DNA of 64,000 nt from Nocardioides_C sp963700955 (GTDB taxonomy: Bacteria; Actinomycetota; Actinomycetes; Propionibacteriales; Nocardioidaceae), in contig CAVOZH010000004.1 in assembly GCA_963700955.1 (NCBI GenBank), positions 784,668 to 848,667 of the forward strand. The letters run 5' to 3'. A program made the position numbers and the translations under genes. Below the pieces are notes generated by a model. That model did no database searches. It was given only the letters and a program-made list of their open reading frames with translations, and was not told the DNA's origin. Positions 52,363 through 61,636 of this stretch are shown here, piece by piece. Every line of letters starts with the position of its first letter. Position 1 is the stretch's first letter.

Positions 52363-53382
52363 CTAGCGGGCTGGATCGTCGCTGGTGTCGGCCGGTTGGG
52401 TGCGGTGTGCGCGCAGTGATCCGGGGTGGGCCTTGGCGGTGGGGTCGTGCCGGGTCTTGATCAGGCTCGCCACGGTGACGACCGCGAGAACGGTGATGAT
52501 CACCGCGAGGCTGACCGGGGTGGGGATCTCGGGGACTCGTGGGTCGATGTCGACGTGGGCCCAGTGCAGGATGAGCTTGACGCCGATGAAAGCCAGGATC
52601 AGCGCGAGCCCGGCGGACAGGTACACCAACCGGTCGAGCAGGCCCTTCACCAGGAAGAACAGCGCGCGCAGGCCAAGTAGGGCGAAGGCATTGGCAGTGA
52701 AGACGATGTAGGGCTCCTCGGTGACGCCGAACACGGCCGGGATGGAGTCGAGCGCGAAGAGCAGGTCCACACTGCCGATGGCGACCAGCACGACCAACAG
52801 CGGGGTCACCATCCGACGACCCTCGACCCGGGTGGTCAACCTGCCGCCCACGTACTCGCCGGTGACCGGCAGCAACCGGCGAGCAGCCTTGACCATGACG
52901 TTGTCCTCGACGTCGGGGTCTTCATCGCGGTGCCGGAACAACTGTACGGCGGTGTAGATCAGCAGCAGCCCGAACAGCAGGAACATGAACGAGAACAACG
53001 ACAGCAAGGCGGCGCCGAGCGCGATGAAGATGGCGCGCAAGGCCAGGGCGAGCACGATGCCGAAGGTGAGTACCTTGTGCTGGTGCTCCTCGGGCACGGC
53101 AAAGGTGGTCATGATGATGACGAAGACGAACAGGTTGTCGACCGAGAGGCTCTTCTCGACGATGTAGCCGGCGAAGTACTCGGTGCCAAACTCGCCGCCG
53201 TACTGGGTGGTGAACCAGACGCCGAAGGCGATCGCGACCAGGATGTACAACACCGACCACGCGGTGGCTTCACGGAACCCGACCCGGTGCGGGCGCGCGG
53301 CGGCCAGGATCAGGTCGACGGCGAGCAGCGCGAGGATCAGGCCAATGGTGAGGACCCAGGTCACGGCGCTGATGTCGAGCAC
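52363..53382 (-). CDS. TerC family integral membrane protein (second copy)
   Basis: The 339-residue protein starts at a GTG with GGAGG upstream. It has YIVEKSLSVDNLFVFVIIMTTF and GSVDLLFALDSIPAVFGVTEEPY, the same TerC motifs as the copy at 47.9 kb, but differs enough to be an old paralogue. No yybP-ykoY element was found in its leader, so the two copies are regulated differently. It probably also handles Mn2+ or exported metalloprotein loading. Confidence 0.93.
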   Translation of the reverse strand: MLDISAVTWVLTIGLILALLAVDLILAAARPHRVGFREATAWSVLYILVAIAFGVWFTTQYGGEFGTEYFAGYIVEKSLSVDNLFVFVIIMTTFAVPEEHQHKVLTFGIVLALALRAIFIALGAALLSLFSFMFLLFGLLLIYTAVQLFRHRDEDPDVEDNVMVKAARRLLPVTGEYVGGRLTTRVEGRRMVTPLLVVLVAIGSVDLLFALDSIPAVFGVTEEPYIVFTANAFALLGLRALFFLVKGLLDRLVYLSAGLALILAFIGVKLILHWAHVDIDPRVPEIPTPVSLAVIITVLAVVTVASLIKTRHDPTAKAHPGSLRAHRTQPADTSDDPAR

Positions 53383-53529
53383 AGGTCCTCCGTTCAGATG
53401 CCGGGTCGATCATGCTTGCCCGAGGTTGGTGCCGCGCCTGTCCCGCCGGTTCTATTGGATGCTTTCGAGTGTCGGTCCGCGCGCTGCCGCAGGGACAGGG
53501 ACGTTGGTCCTGCGGCGGTGCGTCGCCTG

Positions 53530-53940
53530 TCAGGACATGCCGGGTGGGCCGTCCAGCACCCTCGGCACGTACTCGACCAGTTGGATCTGGCCGTCGAAGG
53601 TACGGCTGTCCGTTATATCGAGGGCGACGTCGGGGTAGCCATCGTTGATCCGCTCACGGCCCGTCGCCCCGGTGATCACGGGGAACATCACCACCCGGAA
53701 CCGATCGACGACGACCTTGGACATGCCTCCCAGCACATCCGTCCCCGGTTCGCCGTCCTTCGTGAAGCCGTACATGAGCCGGTACGTGTTCGCGCCCATC
53801 AGGACCAGATAGTCCCCTTGGGGGTTCTCGCTCAGTCAGGCGAGGTATTCCGGTCCCTCCAGGCCCCACCAGCCAGGCCAGCCATCGGCGGAGGCATACC
53901 CGTCGAGGGAGGTGATGAAGTCGACGACACGCTCAGGCAT
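53530..53940 (-). pseudogene. Dihydrofolate reductase family gene with an in-frame TGA
   Basis: The gene starts at the ATG at 53940 after GGGAGGAG. MPERVVDFITSLDGYASADGWPGWW begins it; after GPEYLA the frame meets TGA at 53838-53836 and continues in the same phase with LSENPQGDYLVLMGANTYRLM to the normal end at 53530. Tryptophan is expected at that site (TGG to TGA, one base). It is a RibD-C-type reductase related to the gene at 26.9 kb. Confidence 0.7.
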
Positions 53941-54293
53941 ATGGCACTCCTCCCGCTCTGCGATGCCCAGTCTGCACCTGGGGCCATCGCCTTGGACGCA
54001 ACTCATCAACGACTTCTGAGCGACCCGAGACGCCGTCACCGCTGCCTGGTCGTCCGCAACGGGTCTGGCGCCGGCGAAGCCTCAGCGGGCATGTCACCGG
54101 CAGCGAACCGGCGATCGAGGACATAGACCCGCGGCGCGCCGCTGCTCGAACTATCGGTCGTTCGGGCCGTGCAAGTCCTCGTCTGCCTTGGGGGATGCCA
54201 GCGGCAAGCAGAATGTGGGATACCGGAAGTTGGAGGCGACGATCGGCGCTCGTCCTGCGGCCGGAACCTCGGCCATCACGAAGGGATCGACCG

Positions 54294-54440
54294 ATGGCAT
54301 CACTGTTCAAGCGCGCCAAGGATTTCGCTCAAAGCCCCAAGGGGAAGCAGGCCACGAAGAAGATCAAGGAACAGGCAAGCAAGCCAGAGAACCGTCGCAA
54401 GCTTACCGAGTTTGGACAGCGCTACATAAAGAAGCGCTAA
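54294..54440 (+). CDS. Small basic protein, actinobacterial family
   Basis: The 48-residue protein (MASLFKRAKDFAQSPKGKQ, then KKIKEQASKPENRRKLTEFG) is rich in lysine and helical. Similar short basic proteins of unknown function are common in Actinobacteria. The stop overlaps the convergent truncated synthetase gene by four bases. Confidence 0.6.
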   Translation: MASLFKRAKDFAQSPKGKQATKKIKEQASKPENRRKLTEFGQRYIKKR

Positions 54441-54838
54441 CGCCGGCGGCGGGGCTGGCCATCACGCGAAGGCTCGAATATGCGGTACGCGTCTGCGTTG
54501 AAACTGCACGTCACCCGCACCCCCGCAATATCGGTGACGTTCGTCCGCACGCTGTCCAGGCTTCGCTCGAGACCCCGCCGTTCCACCTTGCTCCGAATGC
54601 TCTCCGGGGACTTAACCCGACTGGTGACATGCTCGATGGGGTTGTAGTCGTGCATGTGCAGGAACTCGTCGCGCAGGATCGCGATCTTGGTCTCGACCTC
54701 GCGCAAGCCGAACTCGTACTGCAGCAGGAACAGCCGCAGCTGCGCACCGAAGCCGCTCAGCCAATCCGGTGAGATCTCTCCGGCCGCTGCGTCGACCGAG
54801 GGATCCATCACGCCACCACCATCGTCGGTCGTCTCCAC
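54437..54838 (-). pseudogene. Truncated RelA/SpoT-domain (small alarmone synthetase-like) gene
   Basis: The 133-codon frame begins with a helical region and HDYNPIEHVTSRVKSPESIRSKVERRG, then NVTDIAGVRVTCSFNADAYRIFE, the substrate-binding core of (p)ppGpp synthetases. After RIFE it passes into PSRDGQPRRRR and stops, so roughly the C-terminal half of the usual 230-260 residues is lost. It is probably inactive. Confidence 0.65.
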
Positions 54839-55144
54839 GACTTGCCTCCCTTGTCGATGGACAGCTCGGCATCAGGCCGCACCCTCATCTCGACGCCTGG
54901 CGGGGAGACCGAGAGACCTGTCACGCCCCCCGAGCTACCCGCCGAATGCCGCAGCTCCCGCCCAGATCAACATGCCGCGGAGCGCCTGCGCGCAACTGTC
55001 GGCGTCATCATCAGCGGACTTCGCGTCGGCCGCGAACTCAAGCATAAGCAGAAGAACCCTCCCGATGGTGAAGCTCGCAAAGCCCAACCCAGGTGGCCCG
55101 CCGATCATCAAGGCCCAATCCGGTGAACTGATTTTTACCGCCGC

Positions 55145-55481
55145 CTGTCGGCCCGGGCAGCGACCCTCGACTTTGCCCGGCCCAAGCGCAAGGGGCCGGT
55201 CGGAGCGGTGCTACAGGCACGGCTCGCCGAGCAGGTGGAGGCCCTCAAGCGCCGCGACATCGACGTACGACGAGACACCCATGAGGGCGTGCACCAGCTG
55301 CGGGTTGCCATGCGCCGGCTGCGCAGCGCGCTGGCGACGTTCCGGCCGCTCGTGGACCGCGAGGTCACGGACCCGGTCCGCCAGGACTCGAGGAGTGGCA
55401 CGCGGCCGCCCTGGAGGAGGAGTTCCGACAGTTCTGGGACACGCACGGCAAGAGGCTTCGCCGTATCGTCGGCTGAATCGG
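55145..55481 (+). pseudogene. CHAD domain remnant
   Basis: In one frame the sequence reads LSARAATLDFARPKRKGPV, LQARLAEQVEALKRRDIDV and HEGVHQLRVAMRRLRSALATFRPLVD, the start of a CHAD (polyphosphate-binding helical) domain. Near 55388 another frame continues with LEEWHAAALEEEFRQFWDT and a stop at 55481. The conserved C-terminal CHAD helices are missing, so this is a deleted copy. No start codon is in frame. Confidence 0.5.
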
Positions 55482-55540
55482 GCGACGTGCCCGCTCGCCG
55501 TTGTGACGGGCGAAGGGATCCGGTGTTTCACCGGGATGTG

Positions 55541-55933
55541 GCCGATCCCCCGGTGCGTCTGCTTCACGGCCATGTCGCTGATCGGCAGCAGCTGCGCCAA
55601 CGGCTGGCGAGCGCGGACATCGCCCTCGCCGTCTGCCCGGGCGAGACCTTCGGCCTGTCTGTCCTCGAGGCGCTCGCCGCGGGCACGCCTGTCGTCACCG
55701 CCGACACTGGCGGAGCATGCGAGCTCATCGACTCGGGCTGCGGGTCGTGGGGCGAGCCAGTCCCGCCGGCGCTCGCCGACGCGGTCCTCCAGCTTGCCGC
55801 GCATCCCGCCAGCGAGCAGCGCCGCGCCGCCCGCCGTCGAGCCGAGCAGTTCCCTTGCCTCGCAGTCGACCGCGTGCTCGCCCTCCACGCCGTCCTGGCA
55901 CTGGCGGACTCTCTACCCGCCAGACCCGCGTGA
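55541..55933 (+). pseudogene. C-terminal remnant of a family 4 glycosyltransferase
   Basis: The frame reads PPVRLLHGHVADRQQLRQRLASADIALAVCPGETFGLSVLEALAAGTPVVTADTGG, the nucleotide-sugar-binding end of a GT4 enzyme with its E-x7-E motif, followed by the final helices. The N-terminal domain is absent; the upstream sequence belongs to the CHAD remnant. Confidence 0.55.
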
Positions 55934-56456
55934 GTTGTTCACTGCAGCGGAGTTGAGTGCATCCCTGTCCCGGTTCCTGCTGTTCGGCATGTGACCGATG
56001 TACCTCACAGCCGCGATGCGAAGATGCATGCAGCAGTCACGGTGCCCAGGCGCTCTTCGCTCACGTGGACGGCGCCGTTCACGAGTGGTTCGACACCGCG
56101 CCTCGTACCCGTGGCCACACACTGATTCGATGGCTCTTGCCCGAGGCGGGCAGACGCCTCCGCTCCGGGGCTCGGAGTGCCTCCTCCCCTGCCTCCGCAG
56201 CTTCGTCGAGCGGAGGCGTTCCAGGAGTAGCGGCCTGGTGGCCCTTGCCGAACAAGTGGCGCCGTGCGCAGAGGGTCTCTGGCGCTCGACTTCGACGAGA
56301 CCGCCCCTGCTGGGCAGTGGTGGCAATGGGCCAGGCTCACCGCTTGGGCGGCCGGAGAGCCAGCGACGCAAGCCGGTGGACGGCACCCTGGGCGGCACCT
56401 GACCAACGAAGTCGCCCTGGACGGGCACGCTCGGTCGAAGAGAAGTTCTCGTAAGG
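55934..56456. other. Gene-free stretch between glycosyltransferase remnant and phospholipase C
   Basis: Neither strand shows a convincing gene. The open minus frame is only the out-of-phase extension of the phospholipase gene past its true stop. No repeats or RNA motif were recognised. Confidence 0.45.
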
Positions 56457-58533
56457 TCAGACGAGCCCGCCCATCAGCGGGTCGCTGGTGCTCTCCTTGC
56501 CGTTCTCCACGTGGCCCGCGTAGTGGAAGGAGAAGCCTGGATCCTGGTTCGGTTTGCACCGTGAGGTCGTACCAACCGTTGGTCTTCGCCAGCGGCCAGG
56601 TTCTCGTCGCCACTGCGCCGGGCCGAAGGGTCAGTGTGGTGCTGCTGCCGCTGTAGCGGTCACGGACGCGGGCCTTTACCGGCTGGTCGGTGAGGTTCTT
56701 CAGCACCAGCGTGACGGAGTCGTCGTCGTAGGCGGTGGCGATCTGTAAGGCGACCCTGGTCGGTGCGGAGCCACCGGCGAAGCGGCGGTAGAAGCCGTTG
56801 GGTCCGTGCAGGGCGAGATCGTAGTCGACACCGACCGGGAGCGACTCCAGCAGCCGATCCTGCGCGCCGACGGTGTACGACCGCGGCGGAGCGGCCGGGT
56901 CGGCGGACCGCAGCTGGAACACCGCGCCGCCGGCGCCGGCGTTGCGTAGCGCGAGGTGGAACATGCCGTCGCGAAGGAACCCGTCACCGTGCAGGGTGTA
57001 CGGGATGGCGCGGGCCGGTCGCACCCCACGCTCCTGCTGGGGAACCACCTGGTCTTCCGGCGGGCTCTGCGGCTCGTCGGGGTGGCGCTCCAGGGTCTGC
57101 GGCTTGTAGGCGTCGGTGTCGGGCAGCCGCAGCCGGGTGGACTCGTTGGGTGTCTTGAAGTCGAAGGCGCTGGTTAGGTCGCCTACGACGGCGCGCCGCC
57201 ACGGGGTGATGTTGGACTCGACAAGGTCCGACCGTCCGCCGGCGAACCGCGCCTCGAGGAACCGGATCAGCGAGGTGTGGTCGAACAACTGCGAGTTGAC
57301 CCAGCCACCGCGGGTCCACGGCGACACGATGATCATCGGCACTCGCATCCCGAGCCCGTACGGGCCGGCCGGGTGGTCTGGGCTACCGGGATAGATCTCG
57401 TTGGTGGTCGGCACCGTGGAGGCCCCGTCGGCCGGGGACGTCGGCGGGGTGGGTGGCACGAGGTGGTCGAAGAACCCGCCCTCCTCGTCGTAGGTGATGA
57501 ACAGTGCCATCTTGCTCCACACCTCGGGGTGTGAGGCGAGGATGTCGATGACCTGCGAGACGTACCAGGTGCCGAAGTCGGGCTCCCAGTTCGGGTGCTC
57601 GGTGTAGGCCTCGGGGGGAACGATCCAGGACACCCTCGGCAGCGTGCCGGTGGCCACGTCGTGCCGGAACTGGTCGAGCAGTCGATCGGGCTGGCGTCCC
57701 AGCGCCTTGATGTTCGTCCCGGTCTTGGCACGGTCGGCGAGCGGCGTACCGGGCTGGGCGTTCTGGTACTGGTGGAAGTACAGCAGGGAGTTGTCGCCGT
57801 AGTTGCCGATGAACGGGTCCTGGGTCCAGCCCCAGTAGCCGGTCGCGTCGAGCCCGTCGCCGATGTCCTGGTAGATCCTCCACGAGATGCCGGCGCGTTC
57901 GAGCCGCTCGGGATAGGTGGACCAGTCGTAGCCGGCCTCGGCGTTGGTGATCACCGGCCCCCCACCACTGCCGTCGTTGCCTACCCAGCCGCTCCACATG
58001 TGGTACCGGTTCGGATCTGTGGGCCCGAGCAGCGAGCAGAAGTAGTTGTCACAGATCGTGAACGCGTCGGCGAGCGCGTACTGGTAGGGCAGGTCGGCGC
58101 GGCGGTGGTACGTCATGGCGTCCACGCCCTTGTTCGGCACCCACTGGTCGTGCTGTCCACCGTTCCACGCGGCGTGAGTGTCGTTCCAGCCGTGCGGCGG
58201 GTCGGGCAGGAACGTCTGGCCCAGGTCCTTGACATCCGGTCTGAACGGGAGGAGCTCGCTGTCGCCGGTGGGCTGGTACCACACCGGCTTGCCCGACGGC
58301 AGCCGGACCGCACGGGGATCGGCGAACCCGCGCACGCCGCGCATCGTGCCGAAGTAGTGGTCGAAGGAGCGGTTCTCCTGCATCAAGAAGATGACGTGCT
58401 CGACGTCGTTGATGCTCCCGGTGCTGTTGTTGGCCGGGATGGCCAGCGCCTCGGTGAAGTCCAGCGAGAGCGCCGCAGCGGCCGCCGGCACTCCCATCAT
58501 CTTCAAGAACGTCCGACGGTCTGTCCCGGTCAT
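56457..58533 (-). CDS. Secreted phospholipase C (phosphocholine-specific type), frameshifted near its end
   Basis: The start at 58533 gives a twin-arginine signal (TGTDRRTFLKMMGVPAAAAAL). The catalytic part has VEHVIFLMQENRSFDHYFGTM, the GTMRG core of the phosphoesterase family, TICDNYFCSLLGPTDPNR and ALFITYDEEGGFFDHLVPP. A C-terminal immunoglobulin-like region follows. One base inserted near 56555 throws the last 31 codons out of frame; in the right frame they read QDPGFSFHYAGHVENGKEST and stop at 56457, like related enzymes. It should hydrolyse phosphatidylcholine-like lipids outside the cell. Confidence 0.8.
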
Positions 58534-58703
58534 GCCAACACCTTTCAAAAGGAGTGAACCTTGGAAACGGCGTGACCGTAGCGAGCCATCGTGGCATTGG
58601 ACGTAACCGCGCATGAACGACCGGCATCCGCTACCGCTCGTTCTGGAACAGGCACGTTGGGATTGCCGCTTCCGGTCGTTCCGTCGACGATGACGGCGGC
58701 GGC

Positions 58704-58925
58704 GTGTTCATCGCTTGGCAAGCGAGCTCCGAACTGCTCGAGGAGTCCAGTTCCGCTTTGCTGGCTGGCGAGACGGGCCATCCCGCGATCGGGCGGGCCG
58801 GGCGCGTCAGCGAGATCATGGTGGAGGCTCTGCAGGAGCTGCTCACCAGCGCCGGATTCTCCGTCGAACCGTGCGACGACGAGTACAGACCGTATTCGCT
58901 GAGGGCCCGGACCGACACGCACTGA
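58704..58925 (+). CDS. Small uncharacterised protein
   Basis: The 73-residue frame starts at a GTG (FIAWQASSELLEESSSALLAG, EIMVEALQELLTSAGFSVEPC). It looks helical and protein-like but upstream sequence in another frame (NDRHPLPLVLEQARWDCRF) could be a displaced N-terminus. No family was recognised. Confidence 0.4.
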   Translation: MFIAWQASSELLEESSSALLAGETGHPAIGRAGRVSEIMVEALQELLTSAGFSVEPCDDEYRPYSLRARTDTH

Positions 58926-59081
58926 TCTGGTAGCCGCATAGTGTGCGCGTGGGCGCGCGCGGAGCCGCTGACCGCGAGCTCGTGCCGAGTTCTGTGCGCT
59001 CTTGCCGGACGATGTGAAGGTCATGTGCAGGTTGTGCGTTGGCCCGGCCGATTGGGGGCGCGCGTCGTTCATCATGGGCAC

Positions 59082-59468
59082 GTGAAGGCGCCCGATGTCG
59101 ATGCTCCGCAACTCTTCCGAGGCCAGGGTCGAACGTTCCTGAGATTTCTCTTGGCCGCTTGCATCCTCAGTGTCGCCGCCCCGGTGGCGGCTGGGCTGTG
59201 GGTCGTCGGCCAGGCCCAATACCTGGAGGACTACTGCTTCACGCGGGTAGAGCCGCCGGAAGCCTCGCCACCCGAAGCCCTCAGCGGTCGACCGGCCTAC
59301 TGGGACGACCCCGTCACGGTCGCTTGCGAGTTCGACGGCTTCCCAACCATCTACACCACCGAACCCGCTCCGCTGCTCGGTGCCCTACTTCTCGCAGGCG
59401 CGGTTCTCGCGGTCGCCCTCCTCGCGTTCCACTGGGCATGGACCGAGAAGGAACGGCCCTCGGCTTAG
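59082..59468 (+). CDS. Small membrane protein of unknown function
   Basis: Started at the GTG at 59082, the 128-residue product has two membrane helices (FLLAACILSVAAPVAAGLW and LLGALLLAGAVLAVALLAFH) around an external segment with Cys residues (DYCFTRVEPP, VTVACEFDGF) that could form a disulfide. No homology is recognised. Confidence 0.55.
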   Translation: MKAPDVDAPQLFRGQGRTFLRFLLAACILSVAAPVAAGLWVVGQAQYLEDYCFTRVEPPEASPPEALSGRPAYWDDPVTVACEFDGFPTIYTTEPAPLLGALLLAGAVLAVALLAFHWAWTEKERPSA

Positions 59469-59718
59469 CGCCCGGATCTGGTTCCCCTCTGTGTCAAGGG
59501 CGCGGTTTCGGCTTCTTGGAGTGTGCGCCGGCGCTTGTCGCAGCTAGTTCGAGCCGGGCAGTCCCCTGACCCACGCCTCACCAGGGTGCCCGGCGGGCCC
59601 GCATGCCAGATGTGAGCCACACCCGCAAAGGATGGGCAGCCGCTGCCATGTGAGAGCGGACCGCCGGACACCTCGACAACAGCCTGGCCCGGCTCCTGCC
59701 GTAGGAGAAGTCAACAAG
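59469..59718. other. Non-coding stretch before the cassette-like array
   Basis: No gene is seen. It has several small GC palindromes and ends at the first array repeat at 59719. Confidence 0.4.
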
Positions 59719-59735
59719 TAGCCGCGATCCGCGCG
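59719..59735 (+). repeat. Array repeat 1
   Basis: TAGCCGCGATCCGCGCG, the first of seven related elements in the same orientation at gene boundaries between 59.7 and 63.7 kb. Located 36 bases before the VanX-like gene. Confidence 0.55.
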
Positions 59736-59770
59736 AAGCCCTGGTAGCGGTCGCCTATAGCGTTGTGGAC

Positions 59771-60412
59771 ATGGCATCGGTCGTGTTGATGGGAGACCCC
59801 TCCGTAGCGAACATCCCCGTAGACGAGTGCGGTGAGCCGCTGGAGGTGGCCGGGAGCGACTTCGCAATGTCGCCTCTGAAGGAGGCGGACGACCCCTACC
59901 GCAGCAGGCTGCGCGCGGGAGTCCGCAATCGCCTCATCGCCGCCCAGTCCCACCTACCCACGGGATTCCGGATCTGCTGGGTTGAGGGACATCGGGACGC
60001 CCGCCTGCAAGAGCACTACTTCACCAAATACCGTCAGCATCTCCGGGGACTCGATCCCACCCTGGACGGCGAGGCTTCGTACCTGCTCGCCAGCCGATAC
60101 GTCTCGCCACCTGCCATCGCGCCGCACGTCAGCGGCGCGGCGATCGATCTCACCTTGTGCGACGAGGACGGCAACGAACTCGACATGGGAACTCGGGTTA
60201 ATGCCTCCCCGGAGGAGTCCAACGGGGCGTGCTACTTCGACGCACCTGTCAGCGCCGAAGCACGGGCGCACCGCAACCTTCTCGCCAGGGCTCTTAGCGA
60301 AGTCGGGCTCGTCAACTACCCGACCGAGTGGTGGCACTGGTCCTACGGCGACCGCTACTGGGCAGTGAAGACTGGCGCGACGGTTGCCATCTACGGACCG
60401 TTGACTGACTGA
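59771..60412 (+). CDS. D-alanyl-D-alanine dipeptidase-like (M15D, VanX family) protein
   Basis: The 213-residue protein has SHLPTGFRICWVEGHRD, the zinc site PHVSGAAIDLTL (HxxGxAxD) and EWWHWSYGDRYWA, both hallmark motifs of D,D-dipeptidases. Such enzymes cleave D-Ala-D-Ala in the cell. A GTG at 59765 is an alternative start; the ATG at 59771 is preferred. It lies between array repeats 1 and 2. Confidence 0.85.
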   Translation: MASVVLMGDPSVANIPVDECGEPLEVAGSDFAMSPLKEADDPYRSRLRAGVRNRLIAAQSHLPTGFRICWVEGHRDARLQEHYFTKYRQHLRGLDPTLDGEASYLLASRYVSPPAIAPHVSGAAIDLTLCDEDGNELDMGTRVNASPEESNGACYFDAPVSAEARAHRNLLARALSEVGLVNYPTEWWHWSYGDRYWAVKTGATVAIYGPLTD

Positions 60413-60420
60413 ACGTACTT

Positions 60421-60444
60421 CCGGACATAGCCGCGAACAGCGCG
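60421..60444 (+). repeat. Array repeat 2
   Basis: CCGGACATAGCCGCG then AACAGCGCG, located between the convergent ends of the VanX-like gene and the next gene. It shares 16 bases with repeat 5. Confidence 0.65.
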
Positions 60445-60756
60445 CTACCGCGTCGCATGCCACGCCTTCTCGAAGTCGTCCTGGGAGACTTCCCAAGGCG
60501 CCCAATCCTCGAGTTCGTCCAGCCGGGCCTCTCCCAATTGGCCGTACTCGTCCTCCACGCGGTCTGGGCCGTAGCGCAGAACCGGGCCGGCGTCATACTC
60601 CTCAACCTGTCGGGTCGGCCAGCCATCCTCGCCGACCTCGAAGTAGTACGTCGCGCCACCCCAGGAGCTGAACGCGTCGCCGCAGGTCTCGTTCCAACGC
60701 CGCCCGTAGTAGCGCATCGCCACCCGAGCAGCCTGCCACGCGCGATGCACTCTCAT
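60445..60756 (-). CDS. Conserved hypothetical protein (DUF6881-like)
   Basis: The preferred start is the ATG at 60756, giving about 103 residues; the frame is open to 60834 but that part runs through an array repeat. It shows GGATYYFEVGEDGWPTRQVEEYDAGPVLRYG and LEDWAPWEVSQDDFEKAW, a pattern of small beta-rich proteins often found as immunity or accessory proteins. The function is unknown. Confidence 0.65.
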   Translation of the reverse strand: MRVHRAWQAARVAMRYYGRRWNETCGDAFSSWGGATYYFEVGEDGWPTRQVEEYDAGPVLRYGPDRVEDEYGQLGEARLDELEDWAPWEVSQDDFEKAWHATR

Positions 60757-60774
60757 AGCCGCGATCCGCGCTCG
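60754..60774 (+). repeat. Array repeat 3
   Basis: CATAGCCGCGATCCGCGCTCG, at the start-side boundary of the hypothetical minus-strand gene. It is closest to repeats 1 and 7. Confidence 0.6.
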
Positions 60775-60903
60775 TCCAGCCGTGAAGCCGGTATTGGCGC
60801 GCATGCAAGTGTTCAAGGTGCGAGGCTCGTCCACGTGACTAGAGCGAGCAGGCGGGATGATGACGGGCGGCGTCGATCACAACGACGCGATCAAGGGGCC
60901 CTC

Positions 60904-61560
60904 GTGAAGCGGCAACTTGCGGCCGTGCGTCGGGCCTCCGAAGTGGTCGACGTCCCGGGTACCCCGCGGAGCCTGCGCCTCGACAACGCGGAGGCTGTAG
61001 CTGACGGCATCCGGTTGCGTTGGTCGTTCGTCGACCCCGAGGTGCTACCTGGCGATCGTGGGCCACATGGTCGCCGGATCCGCGGCGAGCTCGAGGTCCG
61101 GCCGAGCCAGGGTTTCCAGGACGAGGTCGCTCGGGGCTGGTGGGCGGAGGCCCAGCTCGCGGCGGCGCGTCGCTACAAGCAGCAGATCGACGCCGATTGG
61201 AGCCCCGGCGAGCCGTACGTCCGCCGGATCTGGACCACCGAGGAGGCCTGGCAAGCGCTGCTGACCCACCTCGGCAGATACGGCGCCGAAGTCCACGTCG
61301 ACGATGACGGGATCCGTGTGGTCCAGGGAACCGAGCAGACCATCTACCGAATTGACCCCGCCGAATGGGCCGCATACCTCACCGGACCGGAAGTCACTGA
61401 GGCGGCCGACGACTCCGACATCGTGCCCGTCGGCACCCCGCTGGTCGATGGTCTTCCCCTGTGGGCAGTCGACGAACTCTCTGAGGCCGCCGGCGCATGG
61501 GGACCAGTGGTCGGACTGGTTGAGGGACGGCTGGTTGGCCTTCAGATGCGTGCCGACTAA
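60904..61560 (+). CDS. Uncharacterised protein
   Basis: The 218-residue protein starts at a GTG (VKRQLAAVRRASEVVDVPG). It is acidic, with SFVDPEVLPGD, TTEEAWQALLTHLGRYG, IYRIDPAEWAAYLTGPE and VDELSEAAGAWGPVVGLVEGRLVGL. No family is recognised; the beta-rich Trp-containing pattern would fit an immunity-type or DUF protein. It is the only gene between array repeats 3 and 4. Confidence 0.6.
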   Translation: MKRQLAAVRRASEVVDVPGTPRSLRLDNAEAVADGIRLRWSFVDPEVLPGDRGPHGRRIRGELEVRPSQGFQDEVARGWWAEAQLAAARRYKQQIDADWSPGEPYVRRIWTTEEAWQALLTHLGRYGAEVHVDDDGIRVVQGTEQTIYRIDPAEWAAYLTGPEVTEAADDSDIVPVGTPLVDGLPLWAVDELSEAAGAWGPVVGLVEGRLVGLQMRAD

Positions 61561-61583
61561 CCAGGTACTTGACTAGGCGAGCG

Positions 61584-61608
61584 TCCGGAAATGCCGCGAT
61601 CCGCTCGC
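61584..61608 (+). repeat. Array repeat 4
   Basis: TCCGGAAATGCCGCGATCC then GCTCGC, between two convergent gene ends. CCGC inside it can pair with GCGG about 20 bases downstream (GGGCGGACAC). Confidence 0.6.
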
Positions 61609-61636
61609 AAGTGCAGATGGGCGGACACTTCAGTTC

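Noticed and set aside
53383..53530. A second yybP-ykoY riboswitch before the second terC gene
   Set aside because: The leader lacks the GGGGAGTAG and GGTGAGACC boxes.
53836..53838. UGA as selenocysteine or programmed readthrough in the DHFR-like gene
   Set aside because: The residue expected is Trp, no SECIS-like hairpin was apparent just downstream and the family does not use Sec; a point mutation is simpler.
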